This document shows positions 18,006 to 26,418 of a stretch of DNA of 64,000 nucleotides, in pieces; within the stretch, counting starts at the first letter, position 1, and each line of letters begins with the position of its first letter. The position numbers were made by a program, and so were the translations under genes. The notes under the pieces are model-generated. The model worked only from the letters and a program-made list of their open reading frames with translations. It searched no databases and had not been told where the DNA came from. This DNA comes from Clostridium sp. UBA701 (GTDB lineage Bacteria > Bacillota > Clostridia > Clostridiales > Clostridiaceae), in contig DBMJ01000015.1 in assembly GCA_002298125.1 (NCBI GenBank), positions 186,001 through 250,000 of the forward strand, given 5' to 3'.

Positions 18006-18123
18006 ATATTGCAGTAAATCTTTCAGTGCCATATTTGCTTTACATATTTATTTCATCACATATAGAAATAAAAATCAAGTACACCACTGCACTTAATAAA
18101 AGCGTAGAAATAAAATTGTGATT

Positions 18124-18969
18124 CTAGTGTTCTAAAATCCTATCTTCTAAACCCTCAATTTTCAATGCATCAGTATATATTATAGGATACCCAATTTTTC
18201 TTGAAGGTATTAATACACCATGAAAATCTGAACCACCTGTTATCATGAGCTTATTAGCTTTAGCGTAGTATAAACATCTCTTTACTGCTTCTTCATTATG
18301 ATGAGGATGATAACATTCAATTCCTGCAATGCCAAAATCTTTCAAATGCTCTAAGGTTTCCTCAAGATTATCTATTACTTTATCATAAACCGGATGGGCT
18401 AGTATTGCAGCTCCTCCAGCCCTCCTTACTACTTCAATTACTTTAGAAGGGTGAGAGAATTCTGGAAAAGGCACCACTCGACCTTTATTAAATATTCTCC
18501 CAAAAAAGTCACCTACATCAGCGCATAGGCCTTTGTCAATCAAATAGTTTAAGGTTTTCCATCCTCCCCTTGAGGGAATATGTTCATAGGCTTTATACTC
18601 TTCATAATCAATTGTAAAGCCTTCCTTAATTAGAAGCCTGATAGAATCATCATCCTTCTTCTCCATTAAAGAGCTATTTGAACTGAGAAGCTTTTGAAGT
18701 TCTTCATTTTCAATATCTATTCCATAGGCTAGTATATGGTAAAGATTACCATTGAAAGTGCTTGAAATCTCTACCCCCGGTAAAAAATTAAGTTCTAATT
18801 TAGAAGCTTCCTCGGCCATAGCCTTAAGGTTTTTTGTACTGTCATGATCTGTAAGTGCAAATAACTCAACCTGTGCTCTATAAATCATAGCTGCAAGCTC
18901 TTTGGGAGCATAGCTGCCGTCTGAGGCAGTACTGTGCATATGTAAATCTGCTTTTAAGTTTCTTTTCAT
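18124..18969 (-). CDS. PHP-domain phosphoesterase (RNase AM / YciV-like)
   Basis: A 281-residue metal-dependent phosphoesterase. PHP motifs appear in order: ADLHMHSTASDGS at the N-terminus, ALTDHDS, GVEIS, AHPVYD, ECYHPHH and GGSDFHG near the C-terminus. This set matches the stand-alone PHP proteins that act as 3',5'-nucleotide bisphosphatases or 5'-3' exonucleases on short RNA. It begins at ATG 18969 and is divergent from the tocopherol-cyclase-like gene. Substrate is inferred from family only. Confidence 0.88.
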   Translation of the reverse strand: MKRNLKADLHMHSTASDGSYAPKELAAMIYRAQVELFALTDHDSTKNLKAMAEEASKLELNFLPGVEISSTFNGNLYHILAYGIDIENEELQKLLSSNSSLMEKKDDDSIRLLIKEGFTIDYEEYKAYEHIPSRGGWKTLNYLIDKGLCADVGDFFGRIFNKGRVVPFPEFSHPSKVIEVVRRAGGAAILAHPVYDKVIDNLEETLEHLKDFGIAGIECYHPHHNEEAVKRCLYYAKANKLMITGGSDFHGVLIPSRKIGYPIIYTDALKIEGLEDRILEH

Positions 18970-19112
18970 CCTTTCAGACCCCCTCTAGTATAAAACTGTG
19001 CTCTTAATATTGGCATATTATAAATCATAACATAAAACTACCCAAGGTATAATAAGGATAGCTATTATAGGCAATAATTTTATCTAAGAAAATAAATTTT
19101 GGAGGAATATTA

Positions 19113-20087
19113 ATGTTTAAACTTAACAATCCTGACATTTATCATGGGCATAAAAAAGCTATAAATTTCTTTGAAGGTTGGTATTTCAAAATTGTATCCC
19201 TACAAAAGAACTTCAGCATGGCAATTATTCCTGGTATTTCTAAAGGCAATGCTTTAAATAGCGGTTTTAGCTTTATACAAGTGCTCATAGGAAGCATCCC
19301 AAAATCCTATTGCATTAGATATAATTTAGATAGCTTCTCCTATGACCTTAAGGATTTTAATATTTCCGTTGATAAAAATAACTTTTCCTTTAAATCAATA
19401 TGTCTTAATATTCATACGGAGGAGCTTCACCTTCAAGGAAAGCTGCTCATTAAAAAAGTAATTAAATGGCCTTCTTCTCTATTATCACCAGGTAGTATGG
19501 GTTATTACAACTTCATACCCAAAATGGAGTGTTATAGTCAAGTATGTGTCATGGATGGTGAAGTCTCAGGTACTATTGTTCTAAACGGGGAAGAAATTCA
19601 TTGCAATGATTCAGTAATTTATGTTGAAAAAAACTGGGGAGAGTCCTTTCCCCTTGGGTGGGTATGGCTTCAATGCAACTGTTTTAATAATTTTAAAGGC
19701 ACCTCTCTTTCCTGTTCAATTGCAAGAATTCCCATTAGAATTACAAGCTTTAGGGGCTTCTTAATCGGATTTTGCCATGAAGGTACCTTTTATAAATTTA
19801 CTACCATGAATCATAGTAAACTCACTATGAATAGACAAAAAACACAGTACACTATAGAAGTTAAAAACAAACATAATATATTATCCTTAACCTTTACTGC
19901 TCCTCCTTCAAGTTTTTCAAAGTTATACGGGCCAAAAAATGGAACCATGATTCCGCTTGTAGACGAAAGCCTTTGTGGTGATATAAAGCTCTGTCTTTAT
20001 ACAGCTGATGGGAAATTAATTTTTTCTTCAAATGGAAACCACGCAGGAATTGAATTTGGAGGAGATTATAATGAGCTATCTGACTGA
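19113..20087 (+). CDS. Tocopherol-cyclase-like protein
   Basis: 324 residues resembling the tocopherol cyclase family found in many bacteria that make no tocopherol. Recognisable features are NPDIYHGHKKAINFFEGWYFK at the start, a lipocalin-like beta-rich body, and the YVEKNWGESFPLGWVWLQ segment. The true substrate in anaerobes is unknown. No signal peptide is obvious. The ATG follows TTTTGGAGG, and a TATAAT at 19048-19053 may be its -10. It is monocistronic, facing the minus-strand FMN protein gene. Confidence 0.82.
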   Translation: MFKLNNPDIYHGHKKAINFFEGWYFKIVSLQKNFSMAIIPGISKGNALNSGFSFIQVLIGSIPKSYCIRYNLDSFSYDLKDFNISVDKNNFSFKSICLNIHTEELHLQGKLLIKKVIKWPSSLLSPGSMGYYNFIPKMECYSQVCVMDGEVSGTIVLNGEEIHCNDSVIYVEKNWGESFPLGWVWLQCNCFNNFKGTSLSCSIARIPIRITSFRGFLIGFCHEGTFYKFTTMNHSKLTMNRQKTQYTIEVKNKHNILSLTFTAPPSSFSKLYGPKNGTMIPLVDESLCGDIKLCLYTADGKLIFSSNGNHAGIEFGGDYNELSD

Positions 20088-20123
20088 CCTTTAGGCAATA
20101 ATATTGATAAGAAGCTCTAGACC

Positions 20124-21458
20124 CTATGGTCTAGATGCTTCACCAACATAATCTATTTTCAAGGTATTGCTTAATTCCCTATCTATACATACCAAGTCCT
20201 TTATATTTAATTCACCAAAGTCTTTTTTCCCAATAGCCACAAGCGCAAGTTTCATTTCCTCCTTACAGGACTTAAGAAATTTGTTTAGATGATCTGCTCC
20301 TTGATTTTCATCAAAGTCATCTACAAGTTGCCCATTATATAGTACTAGTTGAGGTGTTGGCTCTGCAGGTATAACCTTTGTTATCTGGCTCTGAATAATA
20401 GCCATTAAGGCTACAGAGCCTATATATACCGCTTTTGCACCCATTGCTAAGGCTTTTAAAAACTCTCCTGGGTTCCTTAAGCCGCCTGCTATTAAAATAT
20501 CCACATTTTTATCATTACCATTTTGCCTTATATAAGCTGTGGCTCTAGCCAAAGCATAGATAGTAGGAATTCCCATAGAATCGCTTAAGGTTGGTGGAGC
20601 ACTAGCTGTACCACCCTCAGCTCCATCTATTGTAATAAAATCCACCGGTGCAGATAAAATGACCTGTAATTCCTTTTCAATATAATGAGAAGCTGCTATT
20701 TTCACGCCTATGGGTACATCGTATAGTTCCTTTAATTTTTTTATCAATTTAATAAATTCCTCTTTGTCATTCACACCTGGCATTCTTGAAGCCTTATAGG
20801 AATTTTGTCCTTCCTTTAAACCCATAACACCCCTTAATTTTTCGTCCATTTCCTCACTATTTATGCTAGAAGGTACTGCACCACCCCAAGCTCCCTGACC
20901 AAACTGTACTTCTATTGCATCCATCTGTCGTAAATACTCTTCTTTATTTAGCCATCCTCCTCTATTATATTGTCCTATGAGAAGCTTTGCAGCATCTCTT
21001 TCCTCTTTTAAAAATCCACTTTCCCCAGTATTAGTAGCTGTACCAGCCATAGCAGCACCTTTTGCCAGTGCCACCTTTGCCTTAAGACTTAAAGATCCTC
21101 CATAGGCCATACCTGTAATAATCACTGGCATGGATACTTTAAGTGGTCTTTTACAATTCTTTCCTATAATTATTTCTGTATTTACCTCCTCAGTACCCTC
21201 TAAGGGCATTTGGAAGAGTTGTACAGGATTTAGAAATAACTTTTCCCAGTGTGATTGATGATTAGGACTTCCATAAGCCCTAGATAAAATCTCTCCCTGT
21301 TCTGCTCTTAAGCAGGTCTCTACAACATTAGTAAATCCTATTTTTTTAGTAGCTGTATAGAGAATAAAGAGGTTTTCATTGTAATTTTCAGTCAACATTT
21401 TCTTAGTAAGATCATCAGTGATATTATCCATTATATTTGCTGCCATCTTCTCAAACAT
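20124..21458 (-). CDS. Glutamate-synthase-like FMN-binding protein (stand-alone GltB central domain)
   Basis: A 444-residue protein comprising only the FMN-binding TIM-barrel part of the glutamate synthase large subunit. Conserved stretches include GMAYGGSLSLKAKVALAKGA, DFITIDGAEGGTASAP, and the phosphate-binding IAGGLRNPGEF...GAKAVYIGS. It lacks the glutaminase domain, the C-terminal beta-helix and the small subunit, so it is not a complete NADPH glutamate synthase. Stand-alone forms occur in archaea and clostridia with unclear activity. The ATG follows AAGGAGG. It is divergent from pflB. Confidence 0.85.
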   Translation of the reverse strand: MFEKMAANIMDNITDDLTKKMLTENYNENLFILYTATKKIGFTNVVETCLRAEQGEILSRAYGSPNHQSHWEKLFLNPVQLFQMPLEGTEEVNTEIIIGKNCKRPLKVSMPVIITGMAYGGSLSLKAKVALAKGAAMAGTATNTGESGFLKEERDAAKLLIGQYNRGGWLNKEEYLRQMDAIEVQFGQGAWGGAVPSSINSEEMDEKLRGVMGLKEGQNSYKASRMPGVNDKEEFIKLIKKLKELYDVPIGVKIAASHYIEKELQVILSAPVDFITIDGAEGGTASAPPTLSDSMGIPTIYALARATAYIRQNGNDKNVDILIAGGLRNPGEFLKALAMGAKAVYIGSVALMAIIQSQITKVIPAEPTPQLVLYNGQLVDDFDENQGADHLNKFLKSCKEEMKLALVAIGKKDFGELNIKDLVCIDRELSNTLKIDYVGEASRP

Positions 21459-21526
21459 ATTTCTACTCCTCCTTACTTGTTTTCTATTTATTATTATCTG
21501 CCTTAATGGGTAAATTTATTTATAAA

Positions 21527-21542
21527 TGTGATTTAAATCACA
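21527..21542 (+). promoter_or_regulatory. Crp/Fnr-family operator upstream of pflB
   Basis: TGTGATTTAAATCACA is a perfect TGTGA-N6-TCACA palindrome matching the classical CRP consensus. Its centre is 41.5 bp upstream of the start predicted from the -10 at 21564-21569, the class II activator position. Confidence 0.8.
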
Positions 21543-21563
21543 TATTCACTTTGGAAAACAAAT

Positions 21564-21569
21564 TATAAT
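21564..21569 (+). promoter_or_regulatory. -10 element of the pflB promoter
   Basis: A perfect TATAAT. The matching -35 position (about 21541-21546, CATATT) is non-consensus and overlaps the operator, as expected of an activator-dependent promoter. The predicted transcription start is near 21576. Confidence 0.65.
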
Positions 21570-21574
21570 AAAAA

Positions 21575-21677
21575 TATAACAGAAATATATTTTTATTATA
21601 ACAGTTTGCAAAAAGTTATAACAAATCTAGTTATACAATATGATATATACTAATACAGTCAAGGATTAACTGTTATA
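21575..21677 (+). repeat. TATAACA repeats in the pflB leader
   Basis: TATAACA(G) occurs directly at 21575, 21597 and 21617 and inverted at 21670-21677. The three direct copies are spaced 22 and 20 bp, close to two helical turns; the third sits in the palindrome GTTATAAC. They lie in the predicted 5' untranslated leader. Function is unknown. Confidence 0.6.
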
Positions 21678-21697
21678 AAATTGAAGGAGTGAAGAAC

Positions 21698-23923
21698 ATG
21701 TACAATCAATGGGAAGGTTTTGTTAAAGGTGATTGGGAAAATTCCATCGATGTAAGGGATTTTATTCAAAAGAATTATACAGCTTACGATGGAGATAAGA
21801 GTTTTCTTGTTTCCCCTACTGAAAAAACAAAAGAGCTTTGGAAGAAAACTAGCACATTATTGCTTGAAGAGCTAAAAAATGGCGGAGTTTTAGATGTTGA
21901 TACAGAACATATTTCTGGCATAGATAGCTTTGCTGCAGGATATATAGATAAGAATTTAGAGGTTATTGTAGGACTGCAAACAGATGCACCATTAAAGAGA
22001 ATGGTTAACCCTTTTGGCGGAATTAGAATGGCTGAGAAGTCCTTAGAAGCTTACAATTATAAAATGTCAAATAATTCTCTTGATAACATTGCTAAATACA
22101 GAAAAACACATAATGACGGTGTTTTTGATGCCTATAATGAAGAAATGCGTACTGCAAGAAAAGTTGGAGTAATCACCGGTCTACCTGATGCATACGGAAG
22201 AGGCAGAATAATAGGCGACTATAGAAGAATCGCTCTTTACGGTATTGATAGGCTAATAGAAGCTAAAAAAGAAGATTTGAAAAACCTCAAGGGAGCTTTC
22301 TTAGAAGAGGTAATAAAGTTAAGAGAAGAACTTTCAGAACAAATAAAAGCCTTAAAACTGATGAAGTCCATGGCAGAAAAATATGGATATGATATTTCCA
22401 AGCCAGCTGCTAATGCAAAAGAAGCAGTTCAATTCTTATACTTTGGATACCTTGCTGCAATAAAAGAAAATAATGGTGCTGCAATGTCTCTTGGTAGAAC
22501 AAGCACCTTCTTAGATGTGTATATTGAAAGAGATCTTAAAAATGGATTAATTAATGAAGAAGAAGCTCAGGAAATAATAGATCATTTTGTTATGAAGCTC
22601 AGATTAGTAAGACATTTAAGAACCCCTGACTATAACGAGCTCTTTGCAGGAGACCCAACTTGGGTAACTGAATCCTTAGGTGGTGTAGGCATAGATGGAA
22701 GACCACTAGTTACAAAGAATTCCTTTAGATTTCTTCACACCTTAGTGAACTTAGGACCTGCTCCAGAGCCTAACATGACAGTGCTTTGGTCACAGAGCTT
22801 ACCAGAAAACTTTAAAAAATTCTGTGCTGAGATGTCTATCCTCACAGACTCAATTCAATATGAAAATGACGATGTTATGAGGCCTATCTATGGTGATGAC
22901 TATGGAATAGCCTGCTGTGTTTCTGCTATGACAATAGGAAAGCAGATGCAATTCTTTGGAGCTAGATGCAACCTTGGTAAAGCATTACTTTATGCAATTA
23001 ATGGCGGAGTAGATGAAAAGTATGGTCTTCAAGTTGTGCCTGGAATAGAGAAAATAGAAGATGAGGTTCTAGATTATGAAAAGCTTAAGTCTAACTTCTT
23101 CAAGGTAATGGAGTACGTGGCAGAGCTTTACGTAAATACTATGAATGTAATTCACTATATGCATGACAAATATGCCTATGAAGCAGGACAAATGGCACTG
23201 CATGACACAGAGGTAGGAAGACTCATGGCCTTTGGTATAGCAGGACTCTCAGTAGCTGCAGATTCTCTTAGTGCTGTAAAATTCGCTAAGGTAACGCCTA
23301 TTAGGGAAAATGGAATAACTATAGACTTTAAAATAGAAGGAGACTTCCCAAAATACGGAAATGATGATGATAGAGTGGACTCAATTGCTGTAGAGATAAC
23401 TAAGAAATTCTCTGATGAGTTAAAGAAGAATCCAACCTATAGAAATGCACAGCATACTCTTTCTGTACTTACTATTACTTCAAATGTTGTGTATGGCAAA
23501 AAAACCGGTTCCACTCCAGATGGAAGAAAAGCCGGAGAACCATTTGCTCCAGGTGCTAACCCAATGCATGGAAGAGATATTGAAGGTGCACTTGCATCCT
23601 TAAACTCTGTAGCAAAAGTTCCTTATTCCTGCTGTCAAGACGGTGTGTCAAATACCTTCTCAATTATACCTGATGCTCTTGGCAAGGATATGGAAGGTAG
23701 AATAGACAATTTAAGTTCTATATTAGATGGATATTTTGGACAACATGCTCATCACTTAAATGTAAATGTTCTAAATAGAGAAACCTTAATGGATGCTATG
23801 GAACATCCTGAAAAATATCCAACTTTAACCATAAGAGTTTCAGGTTATGCAGTTAATTTTAACAGACTTACAAAGGCTCAACAAAAGGAAGTTATCAGCA
23901 GAACCTACCACGATCAGATGTAA
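21698..23923 (+). CDS. pflB: Pyruvate formate-lyase (formate C-acetyltransferase)
   Basis: A 741-residue glycyl-radical enzyme that converts pyruvate and CoA to acetyl-CoA and formate in anaerobic metabolism. The catalytic cysteine pair is C406-C407 in GIACCVSAM and the radical glycine is G716 in RVSGYAV, 25 residues from the C-terminus. SCCQDGVSNTFSI and the TPDGRKAGEP loop also match true PFL and not a diol dehydratase. The start is ATG 21698 behind AAGGAGTG; a GTG at 21689 falls inside that site. The activase gene follows by 21 bp. Confidence 0.97.
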   Translation: MYNQWEGFVKGDWENSIDVRDFIQKNYTAYDGDKSFLVSPTEKTKELWKKTSTLLLEELKNGGVLDVDTEHISGIDSFAAGYIDKNLEVIVGLQTDAPLKRMVNPFGGIRMAEKSLEAYNYKMSNNSLDNIAKYRKTHNDGVFDAYNEEMRTARKVGVITGLPDAYGRGRIIGDYRRIALYGIDRLIEAKKEDLKNLKGAFLEEVIKLREELSEQIKALKLMKSMAEKYGYDISKPAANAKEAVQFLYFGYLAAIKENNGAAMSLGRTSTFLDVYIERDLKNGLINEEEAQEIIDHFVMKLRLVRHLRTPDYNELFAGDPTWVTESLGGVGIDGRPLVTKNSFRFLHTLVNLGPAPEPNMTVLWSQSLPENFKKFCAEMSILTDSIQYENDDVMRPIYGDDYGIACCVSAMTIGKQMQFFGARCNLGKALLYAINGGVDEKYGLQVVPGIEKIEDEVLDYEKLKSNFFKVMEYVAELYVNTMNVIHYMHDKYAYEAGQMALHDTEVGRLMAFGIAGLSVAADSLSAVKFAKVTPIRENGITIDFKIEGDFPKYGNDDDRVDSIAVEITKKFSDELKKNPTYRNAQHTLSVLTITSNVVYGKKTGSTPDGRKAGEPFAPGANPMHGRDIEGALASLNSVAKVPYSCCQDGVSNTFSIIPDALGKDMEGRIDNLSSILDGYFGQHAHHLNVNVLNRETLMDAMEHPEKYPTLTIRVSGYAVNFNRLTKAQQKEVISRTYHDQM

Positions 23924-23944
23924 AAAGTATTAGGAGGCGGTAAC

Positions 23945-24694
23945 ATGGCAAAAGGTAGAATCCATTCCATAGAATCTATGGGACTAGTTGATGGTCCTGG
24001 AATAAGAACAGTGGTTTTTTTTCAAGGATGCGCTCTTCGCTGTGCTTACTGCCATAATCCCGATACTTGGAATATGCAAGGCGGTTATGATATATCCTCT
24101 GAAGAGTTATTAAAAAAAATCCTTAGGTTTAAGCCCTATTTTGACCGTTCTGGTGGAGGTGTAACCTTCTCGGGAGGAGACCCTCTTTTGCAGCCAGACT
24201 TTCTAATTGATATGCTAAAGCTCTGTAAGGAGAATGATATTCATACCACTCTAGACACTTCTGGTTATGGATTAGGTAAATATGATGAGATATTAAACTA
24301 TACAGATTTAGTTATACTAGATATAAAACAATTAAACCATGAGGGTTATAAAGTATTAACAGGACAAAACAAAGAAGGCTTTGACAATTTCTTAGCTGCT
24401 GTTATAAAGGCTAAAAAAAGTCTATGGATAAGACATGTAGTTGTTCCGGGGTATACTTACGGAGAAGAACATATTAAAGAATTAGGCAGTATAATAGCAA
24501 ATATCCCTGATGTTAAAAAGGTTGAACTTCTGCCCTATCACACCTACGGAGTAGACAAATATAAAAAGCTAGGGATTCCCTATAGACTTGAGGGAGTAGA
24601 ACCCATAAGTGCTGAAGAAATAAAAAAACTTGAGGATGTCCTTAATAGATCTTTAAAATCAAATAATAGCACCAAAAAAGAGGAGAGTTTATAA
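23945..24694 (+). CDS. pflA: Pyruvate formate-lyase activating enzyme (radical SAM)
   Basis: A 249-residue radical SAM enzyme that abstracts hydrogen from the PFL glycine. The 4Fe-4S motif CxxxCxxC is C29-C33-C36 (GCALRCAYCHNPDTW), followed by the SAM-binding SGGDPL region. The length and lack of an extra ferredoxin insert match PFL-AE and not the glycerol dehydratase activases. It starts at ATG 23945 after AGGAGGCGG, 21 bp after pflB, and is cotranscribed with it. Confidence 0.96.
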   Translation: MAKGRIHSIESMGLVDGPGIRTVVFFQGCALRCAYCHNPDTWNMQGGYDISSEELLKKILRFKPYFDRSGGGVTFSGGDPLLQPDFLIDMLKLCKENDIHTTLDTSGYGLGKYDEILNYTDLVILDIKQLNHEGYKVLTGQNKEGFDNFLAAVIKAKKSLWIRHVVVPGYTYGEEHIKELGSIIANIPDVKKVELLPYHTYGVDKYKKLGIPYRLEGVEPISAEEIKKLEDVLNRSLKSNNSTKKEESL

Positions 24695-24708
24695 CTCTCC
24701 TCTTTTTT
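24674..24708 (+). terminator. Bidirectional terminator between pflA and the crp-like gene
   Basis: A perfect 16-bp stem, AAAAAAGAGGAGAGTT/AACTCTCCTCTTTTTT, with a three-base loop and flanking A/T runs. Confidence 0.92.
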
Positions 24709-25405
24709 AACTTCTTTCCTTAAGTATATCCGGTTTTTTAATAATGAGCTTCTTGTTTCCTATAAGTTCTATTACGCCTTCATCTTGAAGGTTGTTTAAC
24801 TTTCTACTTATGGTTTCCCTAGTAATACCTATGTAGTTTGCCATGTCTTCTCTGTTTAGTGGAAGATCAATTTCTACACCCTTCTCAGTGGTTTCACCAA
24901 AGTTGTTAATAAAGCTTAATAGCATAGCTGCAAGTCTTGCTTCTACGTCCTTGGTACTTAAGGTTTTAATCAATTCCTCAAGGCTTAATATCCTGTCATG
25001 CATAACCTCTAATACTTCAATCATCATAGTGGGATATGTCTTTATTAACTTTTCAAAGCTCTCTTTGTTTAGTGTGCATAACTCAACATCCTCTAAAGCT
25101 GCAGCGCTAAAATCATACCGTCCTTGCTTTAATAGGTTCATGTCCCCCATAAATTCTCCTTCAGACAAAATGTAGAGAATCTGCTCTTTTCCTTCTTTTG
25201 TAAGCTTGAAAACTTTAAGCTTACCCTTTGATATTATATATAACTTATCCCAATTATCTCCCTCTAAGAAAACAGTCTCTCCTTTGCCGTAAGATTTTCT
25301 AATTATTTTGGACTTAACGTGCTCTGTTTCCTCTTTTGTAAGCATTGAAAACATGGGAATATCCTTTATACAGCAGGAATCCTTGCAATGTTTGCACTTA
25401 TTCAT
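24707..25405 (-). CDS. Crp/Fnr-family transcriptional regulator with N-terminal cysteine cluster
   Basis: A 232-residue regulator with an effector-binding beta-roll (about 18-130), dimerisation helix, and C-terminal winged helix. The N-terminus has four cysteines (C4, C7, C11, C12), which could hold an Fe-S cluster as in Fnr or be redox-active. The recognition helix contains RETISR (196-201), giving the Arg-Glu-Arg contacts that read TGTGA in CRP. A perfect TGTGA-N6-TCACA site lies before pflB, the convergent neighbour, so this protein is the natural candidate activator. It is cotranscribed with degV (9-bp gap). Confidence 0.9.
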   Translation of the reverse strand: MNKCKHCKDSCCIKDIPMFSMLTKEETEHVKSKIIRKSYGKGETVFLEGDNWDKLYIISKGKLKVFKLTKEGKEQILYILSEGEFMGDMNLLKQGRYDFSAAALEDVELCTLNKESFEKLIKTYPTMMIEVLEVMHDRILSLEELIKTLSTKDVEARLAAMLLSFINNFGETTEKGVEIDLPLNREDMANYIGITRETISRKLNNLQDEGVIELIGNKKLIIKKPDILKERS

Positions 25406-25414
25406 AGAATTACA

Positions 25415-26287
25415 TTATACCTCTCTATTTTCCCCTAAAAAGAACAATGCCACAGTTCCTGGGCCAGAATGTGCTCCAATTACAGGTCCAATATTATTCA
25501 TAATTACCTTTTTAATATTAAATTCATCTGTTATGAGCTTTTCAACATACTTAGCATCTTCAACACAATCTCCATGGCTAATTCCAATCACTTGTCCATC
25601 TGGATTTTCTGCTTTCTCTTTAAACATATCTGCTAGTTTTTTAAGAGCCTGCTTTCTTCCCTTTACCTTATACACTGGAATTAGTCTTCCTTCATCATCA
25701 ACATGCATAACAGGTTTTATGGATAAAATGGTACCTACGGCAGCTGCCATGGTTGACACCCTTCCACCCCTCTTTAAATGATTCAAATCATCCACTGTAA
25801 ACCAGTGAACTAACTTCAGCTTGTTTTCTTCAATCCATTTAACAAGGTCTGCCTTTTGCATTCCCTCTTTATACTTTTCATAGGCTAAATATCCAAGGAG
25901 TCCCTCCCCCATAGATGCACTTTTTGAATCAATTACTGATATATCTGCCTCAGGACATTCCTCAAGTATCTGCTCTCTAGCCATACAAGCATTGTTATAG
26001 GATCCTGAGAGTGCTGAAGAAAAGCATAAATATATGACTCCTTTTCCTTCTTTAATATACTTATTGAATATGCTCTGATATGTAAACACATTAATTTGTG
26101 TAGTAGTAGGCATCTCTCCTGCTCTAACTCTATCATAGAAGGCTTTATAATCCATAGTTTTGCCTAAATCATCAACAATTTCCTCTTCGGATATAAAGGT
26201 TTTAAAATTTATTAGTGGTATATTATTCTCGTCCACATAGTTTCTAGGTAAATCTGTACAGGAATCTAAAATTAATACATAGTCCAT
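25415..26287 (-). CDS. DegV-family fatty-acid-binding protein
   Basis: A 290-residue cytosolic protein of the DegV/FakB type, which binds a fatty acid and presents it to FakA kinase for phosphorylation. The N-terminal LILDSCTDLP signature, the TTQINVFTYQ segment near residue 80, and GAHSGPGTVALFF at the C-terminus are family hallmarks. No FakA homologue is in the window. The ATG follows AAAGGAGA. It is the first gene of an operon with the Crp/Fnr regulator. Confidence 0.92.
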   Translation of the reverse strand: MDYVLILDSCTDLPRNYVDENNIPLINFKTFISEEEIVDDLGKTMDYKAFYDRVRAGEMPTTTQINVFTYQSIFNKYIKEGKGVIYLCFSSALSGSYNNACMAREQILEECPEADISVIDSKSASMGEGLLGYLAYEKYKEGMQKADLVKWIEENKLKLVHWFTVDDLNHLKRGGRVSTMAAAVGTILSIKPVMHVDDEGRLIPVYKVKGRKQALKKLADMFKEKAENPDGQVIGISHGDCVEDAKYVEKLITDEFNIKKVIMNNIGPVIGAHSGPGTVALFFLGENREV

Positions 26288-26319
26288 AATCCCATCTCCT
26301 TTACTATATAGCTTATTAC

Positions 26320-26348
26320 ATTTTACACTAAATTGAGAAAAAACTCAA
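26320..26348 (-). promoter_or_regulatory. Promoter of the degV-crp operon
   Basis: On the minus strand TTGAGT (26348-26343) and TAAAAT (26325-26320) are 17 bp apart. The -35 is embedded in an inverted repeat, AAATTGAG-N6-CTCAATTT at 26330-26351, a possible operator. Confidence 0.6.
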
Positions 26349-26369
26349 TTTTTAGACTTATTTAGTTTA

Positions 26370-26390
26370 ATTAAGCCTAAATTAAGCCTA
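26370..26390 (-). repeat. Direct repeats upstream of the degV promoter
   Basis: ATTAAGCCTA occurs at 26370-26379 and 26381-26390, an 11-bp period or one helical turn. The pair sits about 22 bp upstream of the -35 and could be an activator site. Confidence 0.5.
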
Positions 26391-26418
26391 TGCCATGCTT
26401 TGTGTTAAAATGATGATA

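Noticed and set aside
21600..21630. Rex site in the pflB leader
   Set aside because: The sequence around GTTATAACAAAT lacks the TTGTTAA half-site on the other arm, so it does not meet the Rex palindrome.
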